This document shows positions 1 through 5,820 of a stretch of DNA of 6,801 bases, piece after piece. Within the stretch, counting starts at the first letter, position 1, and each line of letters opens with the position of its first letter. Both the position numbers and the translations under genes were made by a program. Source of the stretch: an uncultured Selenomonadaceae bacterium. Its GTDB lineage: Bacteria; Bacillota; Negativicutes; Selenomonadales; Selenomonadaceae. The notes beneath the pieces are model-generated. The model saw nothing but the letters and a program-made list of their open reading frames with translations. It had not been told where the DNA came from and searched no databases. The stretch is from positions 1 to 6,801 of the forward strand of contig CAJOOE010000014.1 of NCBI GenBank assembly GCA_905236145.1, written 5' to 3'.

Positions 1-84
1 AGTGTCCGAGCGGTTGAAGGTGCTTGACTCGAAATCAAGTGTGGTCACAAGCCACCGTGGGTTCGAATCCCACCCCCTCCGCCA
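1..84 (+). tRNA. tRNA-Ser(CGA), 5' end cut by the window edge
   Basis: This is a serine tRNA reading UCG codons. The anticodon arm is CTTGA (23-27), a seven-base loop with anticodon CGA at 30-32, and TCAAG (35-39). The long class II variable arm has GTGG paired with CCAC. The T arm is GTGGG (57-61), loop TTCGAAT (62-68), CCCAC (69-73). The 3' acceptor strand CCCCTCC (74-80), discriminator G81 and an encoded CCA (82-84) follow. About five bases of the 5' acceptor strand lie before the window. If base 2 is tRNA position 7, base 1 would be an A facing C in the acceptor stem, and the D stem has a T-T pair; both are minor irregularities. The gene converges on rsmB. Confidence 0.95.
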
Positions 85-98
85 TATATGAAAATTCC

Positions 99-131
99 GG
101 TCCCGCAGAAAGTTGCGGGACCTTTAAATTT
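99..131. terminator. Hairpin between tRNA-Ser and rsmB, probable bidirectional terminator
   Basis: A perfect 9-bp stem, GGTCCCGCA (99-107) with TGCGGGACC (114-122), encloses a 6-base loop. On the plus strand it starts 14 bases after the tRNA and is followed by TTTAAATTT. On the minus strand it lies 22 bases past the rsmB stop and is followed by GGAATTTTC. Neither T tract is long, so the terminator is good in stem but moderate in tail. Its place between convergent genes supports use from both sides. Confidence 0.7.
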
Positions 132-144
132 CTTCCGGACTTCT

Positions 145-1434
145 CTATCCTTTCAAAATCATTTTCGCGACAAAAAGTCCGTCGGTATTATCGAAGTGGG
201 GCAATAAAATTTCCTTGTCCGCAAGTTTGAAATTGGGATTGAGCGACAAAAATTTTTCGACAACATCTTCATTTTCGCGGCTCAAAATTGTGCAGGTCGA
301 ATAAACCAAAGTCCCGCCGGGTTTCAATGCCTTTGCCGCACCGGATAAAATTTCAAATTGCAAATCCGGAAGTTTTTCAATTTCTGCCGGATTTTTTTTC
401 AGGCGAATATCTGCCTTTCTGCGAATTACGCCCAAGCCGGAACAAGGAGCGTCAACCAAAATTTTATCTGCCTTGCCCGGAAAACTCTCGCCGATTTCCC
501 TTGCATCTTTCAAAATCGTTTCGATGATGTTTATTCCGAGCCTTTCCGAATTCATTTTTATATGTTCGAGTTTTGTTTCGTAAATATCCGCCGCAATTAT
601 TTTCCCGCGATTTTTCATCAGTTCGGCAATATGAGTTGTCTTGCCGCCGGGAGCCGCACAGCAATCAATGACAAAATCACCTTCCGCCGGATCCAATTTT
701 CTGGCAACGGTCATCGAACTTTCATCTTGAACTTGACAAAGACCTTTCCTGAGCGGTTGAAATTTATCCAATGCACCGTGACTTTCGATTATTATTCCCT
801 CCGGAGCGATCTCCGATTCTCTTGCCGTCGCTCCGATTTTTTTCAATTCTTCAAGCATTTTTTCCCGTGTCGTCTTTAAAAAATTTGTCCTCACGCAGAG
901 CGGCGGCTCCACATTGTCGGCGGCACAAAGTTTTTTTGTTTCTTCAAGTCCGAACTCTTCGACGAACAATTTTACAATCCACAGCGGGTGAAAAGTTTTG
1001 AGTGCCAATGCTCGCGGAGAGTCGCCTTTCGGGAAATCGGATTTTTGCGGATCTCGTCCGGCATTTCTCAAGACACCGTTTACAAATTTCGACGCACCGA
1101 TCCCGCAAACATTTTTTGCAATTTCCACGGATTCGTTGACCGCCGCAGATTGAGGAACTTTATTCATAAAAAACATTTGATAAAATCCGACACGCAAGAC
1201 AGCCAAAATTTTCGGATCCGTCTTTTCAAGCGGACGGTTTATGTATTTCGACAACTTCCAGTCAAGAGAACTTCCTGTTTTCGTCGTCCCGTAAACCAAT
1301 TCCGTGAAAAATCTTCTGTCGCGGTCGTCGAATTTTTCACTCCTCAAAATTTTTGCAAGTGCAACGTTTGAATAAGCACCGGATGTAAAAATTTCATAAA
1401 TCGCTTTTGTTGCCGCATATCTCACTTTGTCCAA
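145..1434 (-). CDS. rsmB: 16S rRNA (cytosine(967)-C5)-methyltransferase RsmB
   Basis: This enzyme transfers methyl from S-adenosylmethionine to C5 of C967 in 16S rRNA (E. coli numbering) and acts in the cytoplasm on naked rRNA or early ribosomal particles. Residues 1-125 form the NusB-like RNA-binding domain typical of RsmB. The Rossmann methyltransferase fold carries the SAM-binding motif IDCCAAPGGKT (256-266), motif IV DAPCSG with Cys331, and motif VI STCT with Cys381. In this family the motif VI cysteine is the nucleophile and the motif IV cysteine helps release the product. The C-terminal DGLFVAKM segment is also usual. The 429 residues match the normal family length. The start is TTG at 1434-1432, chosen because GGGAGGAA (1448-1441 on the minus strand) sits about six bases upstream and the N-terminus aligns with the family. 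It lies 28 bases behind the sensor kinase gene, so the two are probably co-transcribed. Confidence 0.95.
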   Translation of the reverse strand: MDKVRYAATKAIYEIFTSGAYSNVALAKILRSEKFDDRDRRFFTELVYGTTKTGSSLDWKLSKYINRPLEKTDPKILAVLRVGFYQMFFMNKVPQSAAVNESVEIAKNVCGIGASKFVNGVLRNAGRDPQKSDFPKGDSPRALALKTFHPLWIVKLFVEEFGLEETKKLCAADNVEPPLCVRTNFLKTTREKMLEELKKIGATARESEIAPEGIIIESHGALDKFQPLRKGLCQVQDESSMTVARKLDPAEGDFVIDCCAAPGGKTTHIAELMKNRGKIIAADIYETKLEHIKMNSERLGINIIETILKDAREIGESFPGKADKILVDAPCSGLGVIRRKADIRLKKNPAEIEKLPDLQFEILSGAAKALKPGGTLVYSTCTILSRENEDVVEKFLSLNPNFKLADKEILLPHFDNTDGLFVAKMILKG

Positions 1435-1448
1435 AATTTTTTCCTCCC
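1435..1448 (-). promoter_or_regulatory. Ribosome binding site that fixes the TTG start of rsmB
   Basis: On the minus strand GGGAGGAA (1448-1441) is followed by a six-base AT spacer (1440-1435) and TTG (1434-1432). No ATG in the same frame lies nearby, and the protein reads as RsmB from this codon. The site is in the short gap after the kinase stop codon at 1465-1463. Confidence 0.8.
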
Positions 1449-1462
1449 GAATTTCAAAAAAT

Positions 1463-4240
1463 TTATCCGACCAATTCTCTTATCTTGTCCCAATCCAATT
1501 TTCCCGCCGCACTTTTCAACTCGTTGAATTTTTCTTTTTCCCCGTCCGGCAATTTGTATTCTTCCAAAGACTGCAGGACAAAATTCAAAGTGTCATAGTC
1601 GAAACTTGCCGAAACTTCCTTTAATGTTTCCCACGCCTCCGCCAATGCGTCCGGCTCGATTAAAGGCTTGTTTTCGTCGTCCGATTCTTTTTTGACGAGA
1701 AAAGAAAGTTTTTCGGCGTAAGTGCGATAGAGTTTTAAAAGTGCCGGCGTATCTGCGAAAATTTCTTCAATGTAACCGGAATTTCCGGCATCTTCCAATC
1801 TCTTCGCCCGTTCGCTGAGTTCCTCCGCTCCGATTACCCTTGCGGTAGATTTTAAAGCGTGGACTTTTGTCGTGTAATTTTTCCAATCGCCTCTGTCGAA
1901 ATAATTTTGAATTTCGTCCGCTCCGGAATTTACCGACTCCGCGAAAACGGTCAAAGCGTCCAAATAAGCGTCGGGACTTCCGCAATGTTCGATTCCGGCT
2001 TTTGTGTCCAATCCTTCGACTCCGGTCAATTCTGCCGGCAGAGTCGAAGAATTTTCTTCCGGAAGTTTTTCTGCGTCATCTTTTGTTATCGTGACGAGTT
2101 TAGGCGGCAGATATTTTATCATCAGATTTTCGAGGGCAACGCCGTTAACCGGCTTGGTCAAATAATCTTTGAAACCGGCGGCAATATACTGCTCCCTTGC
2201 CCCGCTTATTGCGTTTGCGGTGAGTGAGATAACCGGCGTGTCCTTGCATTTGTTTCCGGCAAGGTTCTGCATTTTCTGCAAAGTTTCGATACCGTCCATG
2301 CCCGGCATACGATGATCCAAAAAAATTATGTCGTAGTGATTTTCCCGGACAAGATTCAGGCAATCGTAACCGCTCTCCGCCGTGTCGATTTTTACTTTCG
2401 TCTGTTTCAAAAGACCTTTGACGACGGTCAAATTCATAATCGTATCGTCCACGACCAAAATTTTTGCGTCGGGGGCGGTGAATTTTTCGCGATAGGCTTT
2501 GTGTTGTGCAAGGGAGTTTCTGAAAGCCTCCGTAAAATCTCCGAGCGGTTCGGAATTGACGATTTTTTGCACGATTTTAAATGAGAAAGTCGAGCCTTCC
2601 CCGTAAACGCCGGAAACTTCAAGCCGGCTTTCCATGAGTTTCAAAAGTTGTTGCGTTATCGTCATACCGAGTCCGGTGCCTTCAATCGTCCGGTTTCTCT
2701 CCTCTTCTATTCTCTCAAACGCAACGAAAAGTTTTGAAATATCTTCTTTCTTTATTCCGATTCCGGTATCTTGTACGGCAACTTTCAGCCAAATTGATTT
2801 TTCGTCGCGTTCCTCAAAATCGACTTTCAAAGTAACGCTGCCGTGTTCCGTGTATTTTACTGCGTTCGTCAAAATGTTTGTGACAATCTGTTTTATTCTT
2901 ATTTCGTCGCCGTAAAGAACGCCGGGAATTTTTTCGTTGACTTCCACATTTAAGGCAAGACCTTTTTTCTCTGCACGGGACTTTATCATATTTACCAGGT
3001 CGTTTAAGAGGGAGCCGAGAGAATATTCGACATTGATAATTTCCATTTTGCCCGCCTCAATTTTCGAGAAGTCCAAAATATCGTTGACCAAGCCGAGCAG
3101 AGTATTTCCGGCGTGTCTTAAATTTTCCGCATATTCCAAAATGGTTTTATCGTCAGATTCGCGTAAAATCATTTCGTCCATTCCCAAAATCGCGTTAATC
3201 GGCGTACGAATTTCATGGCTCATGTTTGAAAGAAAATCGCTTTTCGTTTGACTTGCTTTGAGTGCCAAAGATTTTTCAAGTCGAAGTTGTTTGTTTTCGC
3301 TGTTCTTGAGCATGGTTCGGGCGACCATTATCAAAATTAAAGCGATGAGCCCGTAAACGGCGAGCATGGCAATATACATTGACTGAAAGCCGACGGCTAC
3401 GGATTTCCAAGGGACATAGCCGGAAATAAAAAATCCGTGTTCCTTTGAAACGACGGCACCGTAAATAAAATAGCCGTTCCCGTGAAATTCGTAATAAATC
3501 GAGCCGGCATCCTCTTGAAAATCTGCCGCGACATCTTCACCCTTCATCGCTCCGATTTTTTCGCCGAGTTTGTCCCAGCCGGGTTTCATATCCGGATGAG
3601 TATTTATCAAAGTCAGCCCGTCAGCCAGGACAGTCCAATCATGATAGTTGTTCAATAAAATTACCGTGCCGTCGCCGTTGTAACTTATCGTGTTAAATCT
3701 TTTGCGAACGGCAAAATCATTGTAATAATCATACATAACGCAATCCTTGCCGTCAATTTTTATCGGCACGGAAAATACAAGTCCCACGTCGCGAATGTAT
3801 TTGATTATGGATTTTCCGGAATACGCCTGTTGAGATGCCCAGACAATTTCTTCCGGCGGAACCGCACCCATTATCGTTTCACCGCTCGGTCCGATTACGC
3901 CGATTCTCTTTCCGTTAACTTCGCCGAGTGAAATTAAAGGATATGGGGAACGCCTGTAATTTTTTTCAACGAATTTTGCCAACTGCCGAAGTTCGTCAAG
4001 TTGCAGTCCGAATTGTTTTTTCAATTCAAAGGCGATCGTTCGCGTAGATCTTGCGACCGATTCTTCCAAAGCCTCGTTGAGCATTTGATTTACGCGACAA
4101 TATGCCGCCAATGACAGGCAGGTTACAATCGCGGCGACGATTAAAAATTCAAGCAAAACTCTTGCCGTCAATCCGAAACCTATCGGCATATCCCAATCCG
4201 AATTTTTTATGGAGCTTTCAACATTTTTTTGCAAATTCAT
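1463..4240 (-). CDS. Membrane hybrid sensor histidine kinase (Cache-like sensor, HisKA, HATPase, receiver, HPt, extra C-terminal module)
   Basis: This is an inner-membrane sensor for a multistep phosphorelay. Two membrane helices (about residues 24-48 and 287-308) flank an outside domain of about 240 residues. Its GTVILL and INTHPD..PG patterns resemble a double Cache small-molecule sensor. No HAMP domain is seen; a short charged helix leads to the H-box NMSHEIRTPINAILG with His342. The ATPase domain has N-box residues Asn455 and Asn459, DTGIGI (491-496), GTGLG (521-525) and GEGSTF (547-552). The receiver (about 592-712) has Asp598-Asp599, phosphoacceptor Asp642, Thr674 and Lys696. The HPt domain (about 745-850) carries HALKSTA with His794. 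All catalytic residues are present, so it should be active. Residues 855-925 form an extra helical module. ATG at 4240 is preceded by GGAAGGG (11 bases) and AGAAG (5 bases). Met18 is a weaker alternative start. The final response regulator is not nearby and the ligand is unknown. Confidence 0.93.
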   Translation of the reverse strand: MNLQKNVESSIKNSDWDMPIGFGLTARVLLEFLIVAAIVTCLSLAAYCRVNQMLNEALEESVARSTRTIAFELKKQFGLQLDELRQLAKFVEKNYRRSPYPLISLGEVNGKRIGVIGPSGETIMGAVPPEEIVWASQQAYSGKSIIKYIRDVGLVFSVPIKIDGKDCVMYDYYNDFAVRKRFNTISYNGDGTVILLNNYHDWTVLADGLTLINTHPDMKPGWDKLGEKIGAMKGEDVAADFQEDAGSIYYEFHGNGYFIYGAVVSKEHGFFISGYVPWKSVAVGFQSMYIAMLAVYGLIALILIMVARTMLKNSENKQLRLEKSLALKASQTKSDFLSNMSHEIRTPINAILGMDEMILRESDDKTILEYAENLRHAGNTLLGLVNDILDFSKIEAGKMEIINVEYSLGSLLNDLVNMIKSRAEKKGLALNVEVNEKIPGVLYGDEIRIKQIVTNILTNAVKYTEHGSVTLKVDFEERDEKSIWLKVAVQDTGIGIKKEDISKLFVAFERIEEERNRTIEGTGLGMTITQQLLKLMESRLEVSGVYGEGSTFSFKIVQKIVNSEPLGDFTEAFRNSLAQHKAYREKFTAPDAKILVVDDTIMNLTVVKGLLKQTKVKIDTAESGYDCLNLVRENHYDIIFLDHRMPGMDGIETLQKMQNLAGNKCKDTPVISLTANAISGAREQYIAAGFKDYLTKPVNGVALENLMIKYLPPKLVTITKDDAEKLPEENSSTLPAELTGVEGLDTKAGIEHCGSPDAYLDALTVFAESVNSGADEIQNYFDRGDWKNYTTKVHALKSTARVIGAEELSERAKRLEDAGNSGYIEEIFADTPALLKLYRTYAEKLSFLVKKESDDENKPLIEPDALAEAWETLKEVSASFDYDTLNFVLQSLEEYKLPDGEKEKFNELKSAAGKLDWDKIRELVG

Positions 4241-4270
4241 TTCAACTTCTACCCTTCCGATTTTCTTTGA

Positions 4271-4282
4271 ATCATATTACCA
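4271..4282 (-). promoter_or_regulatory. Candidate extended -10 promoter for the sensor kinase gene
   Basis: Reading the minus strand, TGG followed by TAATAT (4282-4274) resembles an extended -10, and TATGAT (4276-4271) overlaps it. Both are about 30 bases upstream of the ATG at 4240. I could not find a convincing -35 at the right distance, so this is a weak call based on position and the -10 alone. Confidence 0.3.
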
Positions 4283-4346
4283 CAAAAGACACCGGATTTA
4301 AAACAAATTTTTGTCCGGCACGATTGACGAGAAAATCTTTTTGTCG

Positions 4347-4359
4347 TTAAGTCGCTTAA
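4347..4359. repeat. Small inverted repeat TTAAG-TCG-CTTAA in the divergent control region
   Basis: Perfect 5-base arms are separated by three bases. The element lies just upstream of the candidate -35 of the PduX-like gene and about 110 bases upstream of the kinase start. It could bind a dimeric regulator, but an element this short can arise by chance in AT-rich DNA. Confidence 0.3.
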
Positions 4360-4368
4360 AGTTTCGTA

Positions 4369-4397
4369 TTGCTTTTTTTGCGGAAATATCCGATAAT
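4369..4397 (+). promoter_or_regulatory. Candidate sigma-A-type promoter for the pduX-like gene
   Basis: TTGCTT (4369-4374) and GATAAT (4392-4397) are separated by exactly 17 bases. The -10 matches five of six consensus bases and the -35 three of six. Transcription would begin near 4403, giving a leader of about 38 bases. The next site, GGAAG at 4429-4433, is the ribosome binding site, 7 bases before ATG. The other candidate, TTGACG at 4324 with TTAAGT, has a poorer -10. Confidence 0.45.
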
Positions 4398-4440
4398 GCT
4401 GTCAAAAAAGGCGTGGGGAGTGTCAACCGGAAGAATTTAA

Positions 4441-5241
4441 ATGAGAACAGAGATTAAAGTACCCGGCTCCTGCGGCGAACTTTTGCAGGGATTTTATCGC
4501 GGCGAGCCTTTGCTGGTAACCTGCCCGATAAAAAAATTTTCCCGCATAACCGTTTCCGACGAATTTGAAGGAATTGAAGGACTCGGCGAAAAATCTTTGA
4601 AAATGCTCCGGAAAATTTTGAAATTGTACAACGTCCCCGAATTTAAATTCGGAATACGTCTGCACTCGGAATTGCCGCCGGGAAAAGGCATGGCATCGTC
4701 TTCGGCGGATTTGGCGGCGGTTGCGTTTGCCGTTGCCCGTTTCATGCAAAAAAAAATTTCTCCGGAGGAAGTCGCAAAACTTGCCGCAGAAATTGAGCCG
4801 ACGGACGGAATTTTTTATCCGGGAATAGTCGCGATGAATCCGCTGACCGGCAAATTTATCAGGCAAATTTTCCTGCCGGAAAAATTTCAAATTGCCGTAT
4901 TCGATTACGGCGGCGAAATCGACACGCTGAAATTTAACAGGCGGAGCGGGTTTCAAATTTTCGAACTCGGCGACACGTTAAATTTTGACTTGATGAAAAA
5001 ATCGGCGGCGGAAAATCAAAAAATTTTATTCAAGCCGCATTTGAAAGAGATAACGAAATTTGCGGAAAAAACAGGAGCGGTCGCGGCAAACGTCGCCCAC
5101 TCCGGGACAGTGCTCGGAATATTTTTTCACGAGGACGATTTTAAAGCGAAAGAAAGAATTTCAAAAATTTCTGCGAAATTTCCGGTTATAAAATTTTTGA
5201 CGCAAACGCAAATTTGTGACGGAGGTATTGAAATATGTTGA
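4441..5241 (+). CDS. pduX: PduX-like L-threonine kinase (GHMP kinase family)
   Basis: PduX phosphorylates L-threonine with ATP to L-threonine O-3-phosphate. CobD decarboxylates this to the aminopropanol phosphate linker of cobalamin. The N-terminal PGSCGELLQG (8-17) is the most telling match to this subfamily. The GHMP phosphate-binding loop is PPGKGMASSSAD (79-90), EPTDG is at 119-123, and the C-terminal GHMP motif AHSGTVLGI is at 219-227. At 266 residues it is somewhat shorter than the Salmonella enzyme (about 300), without an obvious missing motif. The ATG is supported by GGAAG 7 bases upstream. It begins a plus-strand pair, diverges from the sensor kinase, and overlaps the next gene by 7 bases. 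No other cobalamin or propanediol gene is in the window, so the pathway role rests on family resemblance. Another small-molecule GHMP kinase is the main alternative. Confidence 0.82.
   Translation: MRTEIKVPGSCGELLQGFYRGEPLLVTCPIKKFSRITVSDEFEGIEGLGEKSLKMLRKILKLYNVPEFKFGIRLHSELPPGKGMASSSADLAAVAFAVARFMQKKISPEEVAKLAAEIEPTDGIFYPGIVAMNPLTGKFIRQIFLPEKFQIAVFDYGGEIDTLKFNRRSGFQIFELGDTLNFDLMKKSAAENQKILFKPHLKEITKFAEKTGAVAANVAHSGTVLGIFFHEDDFKAKERISKISAKFPVIKFLTQTQICDGGIEIC
5221..5241 (+). promoter_or_regulatory. Translational coupling site: strong Shine-Dalgarno and 7-base gene overlap
   Basis: GGAGGT (5221-5226) lies inside the last codons of the pduX-like gene, eight bases before ATG (5235-5237) of the exported protein gene. 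The upstream stop TGA is at 5239-5241, giving a 7-base overlap in a different frame. Ribosomes ending on the first gene are well placed to start the second. The site also favours Met1 over Met7 for the exported protein. Confidence 0.8.
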
Positions 5242-5699
5242 AAAAATTTTTTATGCTTGCGATTGCCCTGCTTGTTTTTTGCGGGGAAAATTCACCGGTC
5301 GGTGCAGCCGCCTTTGAGCCGCGATTTGTCACCGTCGATATTTTGCCGCAAAACAATTTGCAACTCACTTTCAATTTTTCCGGGCGAAAATTCGGAGCGT
5401 CCGGCGATTTCGTTTACACGGTCAGCCGCCTTTCCACAAATAAAAAAGTTGCAGCCGGCGTTGAAAAATTTCGTTATCCGAAAACGAACGTCATAAAGTT
5501 TAAATATAAAGATTTGGAACTTACGCAACCGGAGATTTTAAAACTCAACGTCGTCGTAAATTCAAAAACCGTCGGCACACAATACGGTGCAAGGAAACTT
5601 CCCAACCCGGAAATCGGAAACTATTCTTTCATAATAAAATTTCATCGTTCGCACAGAGGTGTGCTTTCGGCAAGGGTAAGCTACGGCGGTGCCGTTTGA
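5235..5699 (+). CDS. Small exported protein of unknown family
   Basis: I do not recognise a family. The 154 residues start with a clear Sec signal peptide: KK at 3-4, hydrophobic core about 5-15, and a small-residue stretch GAAA (23-26). Signal peptidase I probably cuts after one of the alanines around 25-26, leaving a mature protein of about 128 residues. Cys16 sits in LVFC, and phenylalanine before the cysteine argues against a lipobox. The mature part is basic and alternates hydrophobic and polar residues (TVDIL, LQLTFNFSG, VIKFKY, LKLNVVVNS, YSFIIKF, VLSARVSY), suggesting a beta-sandwich or barrel-like fold. It has no cysteine. Likely location is the periplasm or cell surface. It is tied to the pduX-like gene by overlap and followed by a terminator, so it ends that transcription unit. 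A real gene is well supported; its function is not. Confidence 0.85.
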   Translation: MLKKFFMLAIALLVFCGENSPVGAAAFEPRFVTVDILPQNNLQLTFNFSGRKFGASGDFVYTVSRLSTNKKVAAGVEKFRYPKTNVIKFKYKDLELTQPEILKLNVVVNSKTVGTQYGARKLPNPEIGNYSFIIKFHRSHRGVLSARVSYGGAV

Positions 5700-5709
5700 C
5701 AAAAAATTT

Positions 5710-5738
5710 TTCCGTTCGATTTGCAACGGAATTTTTTT
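5710..5738 (+). terminator. Intrinsic terminator after the exported protein gene
   Basis: A 7-bp stem, TTCCGTT (5710-5716) with AACGGAA (5725-5731), has an 8-base loop and is followed by seven T (5732-5738). It begins 11 bases after the stop at 5697-5699 and separates this unit from the ricT promoter. Confidence 0.85.
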
Positions 5739-5755
5739 GTTGCCGAACGCTTTAA

Positions 5756-5783
5756 TTGACATTTTCGCCCGCCGGAATATAAT
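5756..5783 (+). promoter_or_regulatory. Strong sigma-A/sigma-70-type promoter of ricT
   Basis: TTGACA (5756-5761) and TATAAT (5778-5783) both match the consensus fully, with a 16-base spacer. Transcription would start near 5790, giving a leader of about 28 bases. The T run of the upstream terminator lies where an UP element would sit. This is by far the best promoter in the window. Confidence 0.88.
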
Positions 5784-5790
5784 TATATTC
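5775..5790. promoter_or_regulatory. 16-bp perfect palindrome over the ricT -10, candidate operator
   Basis: GAATATAATTATATTC equals its own reverse complement. It contains the TATAAT -10 and reaches the expected start site, so a bound protein would block RNA polymerase. It is AT-rich like Fur/PerR-type boxes but lacks their usual central base, so no regulator can be named. Part of the symmetry comes from the -10 itself. Confidence 0.4.
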
Positions 5791-5804
5791 GACAACATTT
5801 AACC

Positions 5805-5820
5805 GGAGGTTTTTTTTGTG
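5805..5820 (+). promoter_or_regulatory. Ribosome binding site and GTG start of ricT
   Basis: GGAGGT (5805-5810) is followed by seven T and GTG (5818-5820). The next residues, KVIGVRFKRAGRIF, match the usual RicT start, and there is no upstream in-frame ATG near the site. The start is therefore GTG rather than the ATG at residue 102. Confidence 0.88.

Noticed and set aside
358..879. Open frame of 173 codons on the plus strand opposite rsmB
   Set aside because: The minus strand encodes RsmB with all methyltransferase motifs. The plus-strand frame is Cys/Phe/Arg-rich and typical of antisense translation.
4297..4319. Possible hairpin CCGGA...TCCGG in the divergent region
   Set aside because: The arms are only five bases with a long AT loop and no T tract, and no gene ends there. 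It is more likely chance.
4423..4956. Open frame of 177 codons on the minus strand opposite the pduX-like gene
   Set aside because: The plus strand encodes clear GHMP kinase motifs. The minus-strand product is rich in Arg, Phe and Asn with no recognisable motif, and no suitable ribosome binding site stands out.
5235..5300. Possible lipoprotein signal at Cys16 of the exported protein
   Set aside because: The residues before the cysteine are LVF; phenylalanine at -1 does not fit a lipobox, and a small-residue signal peptidase I site follows at about residue 25.
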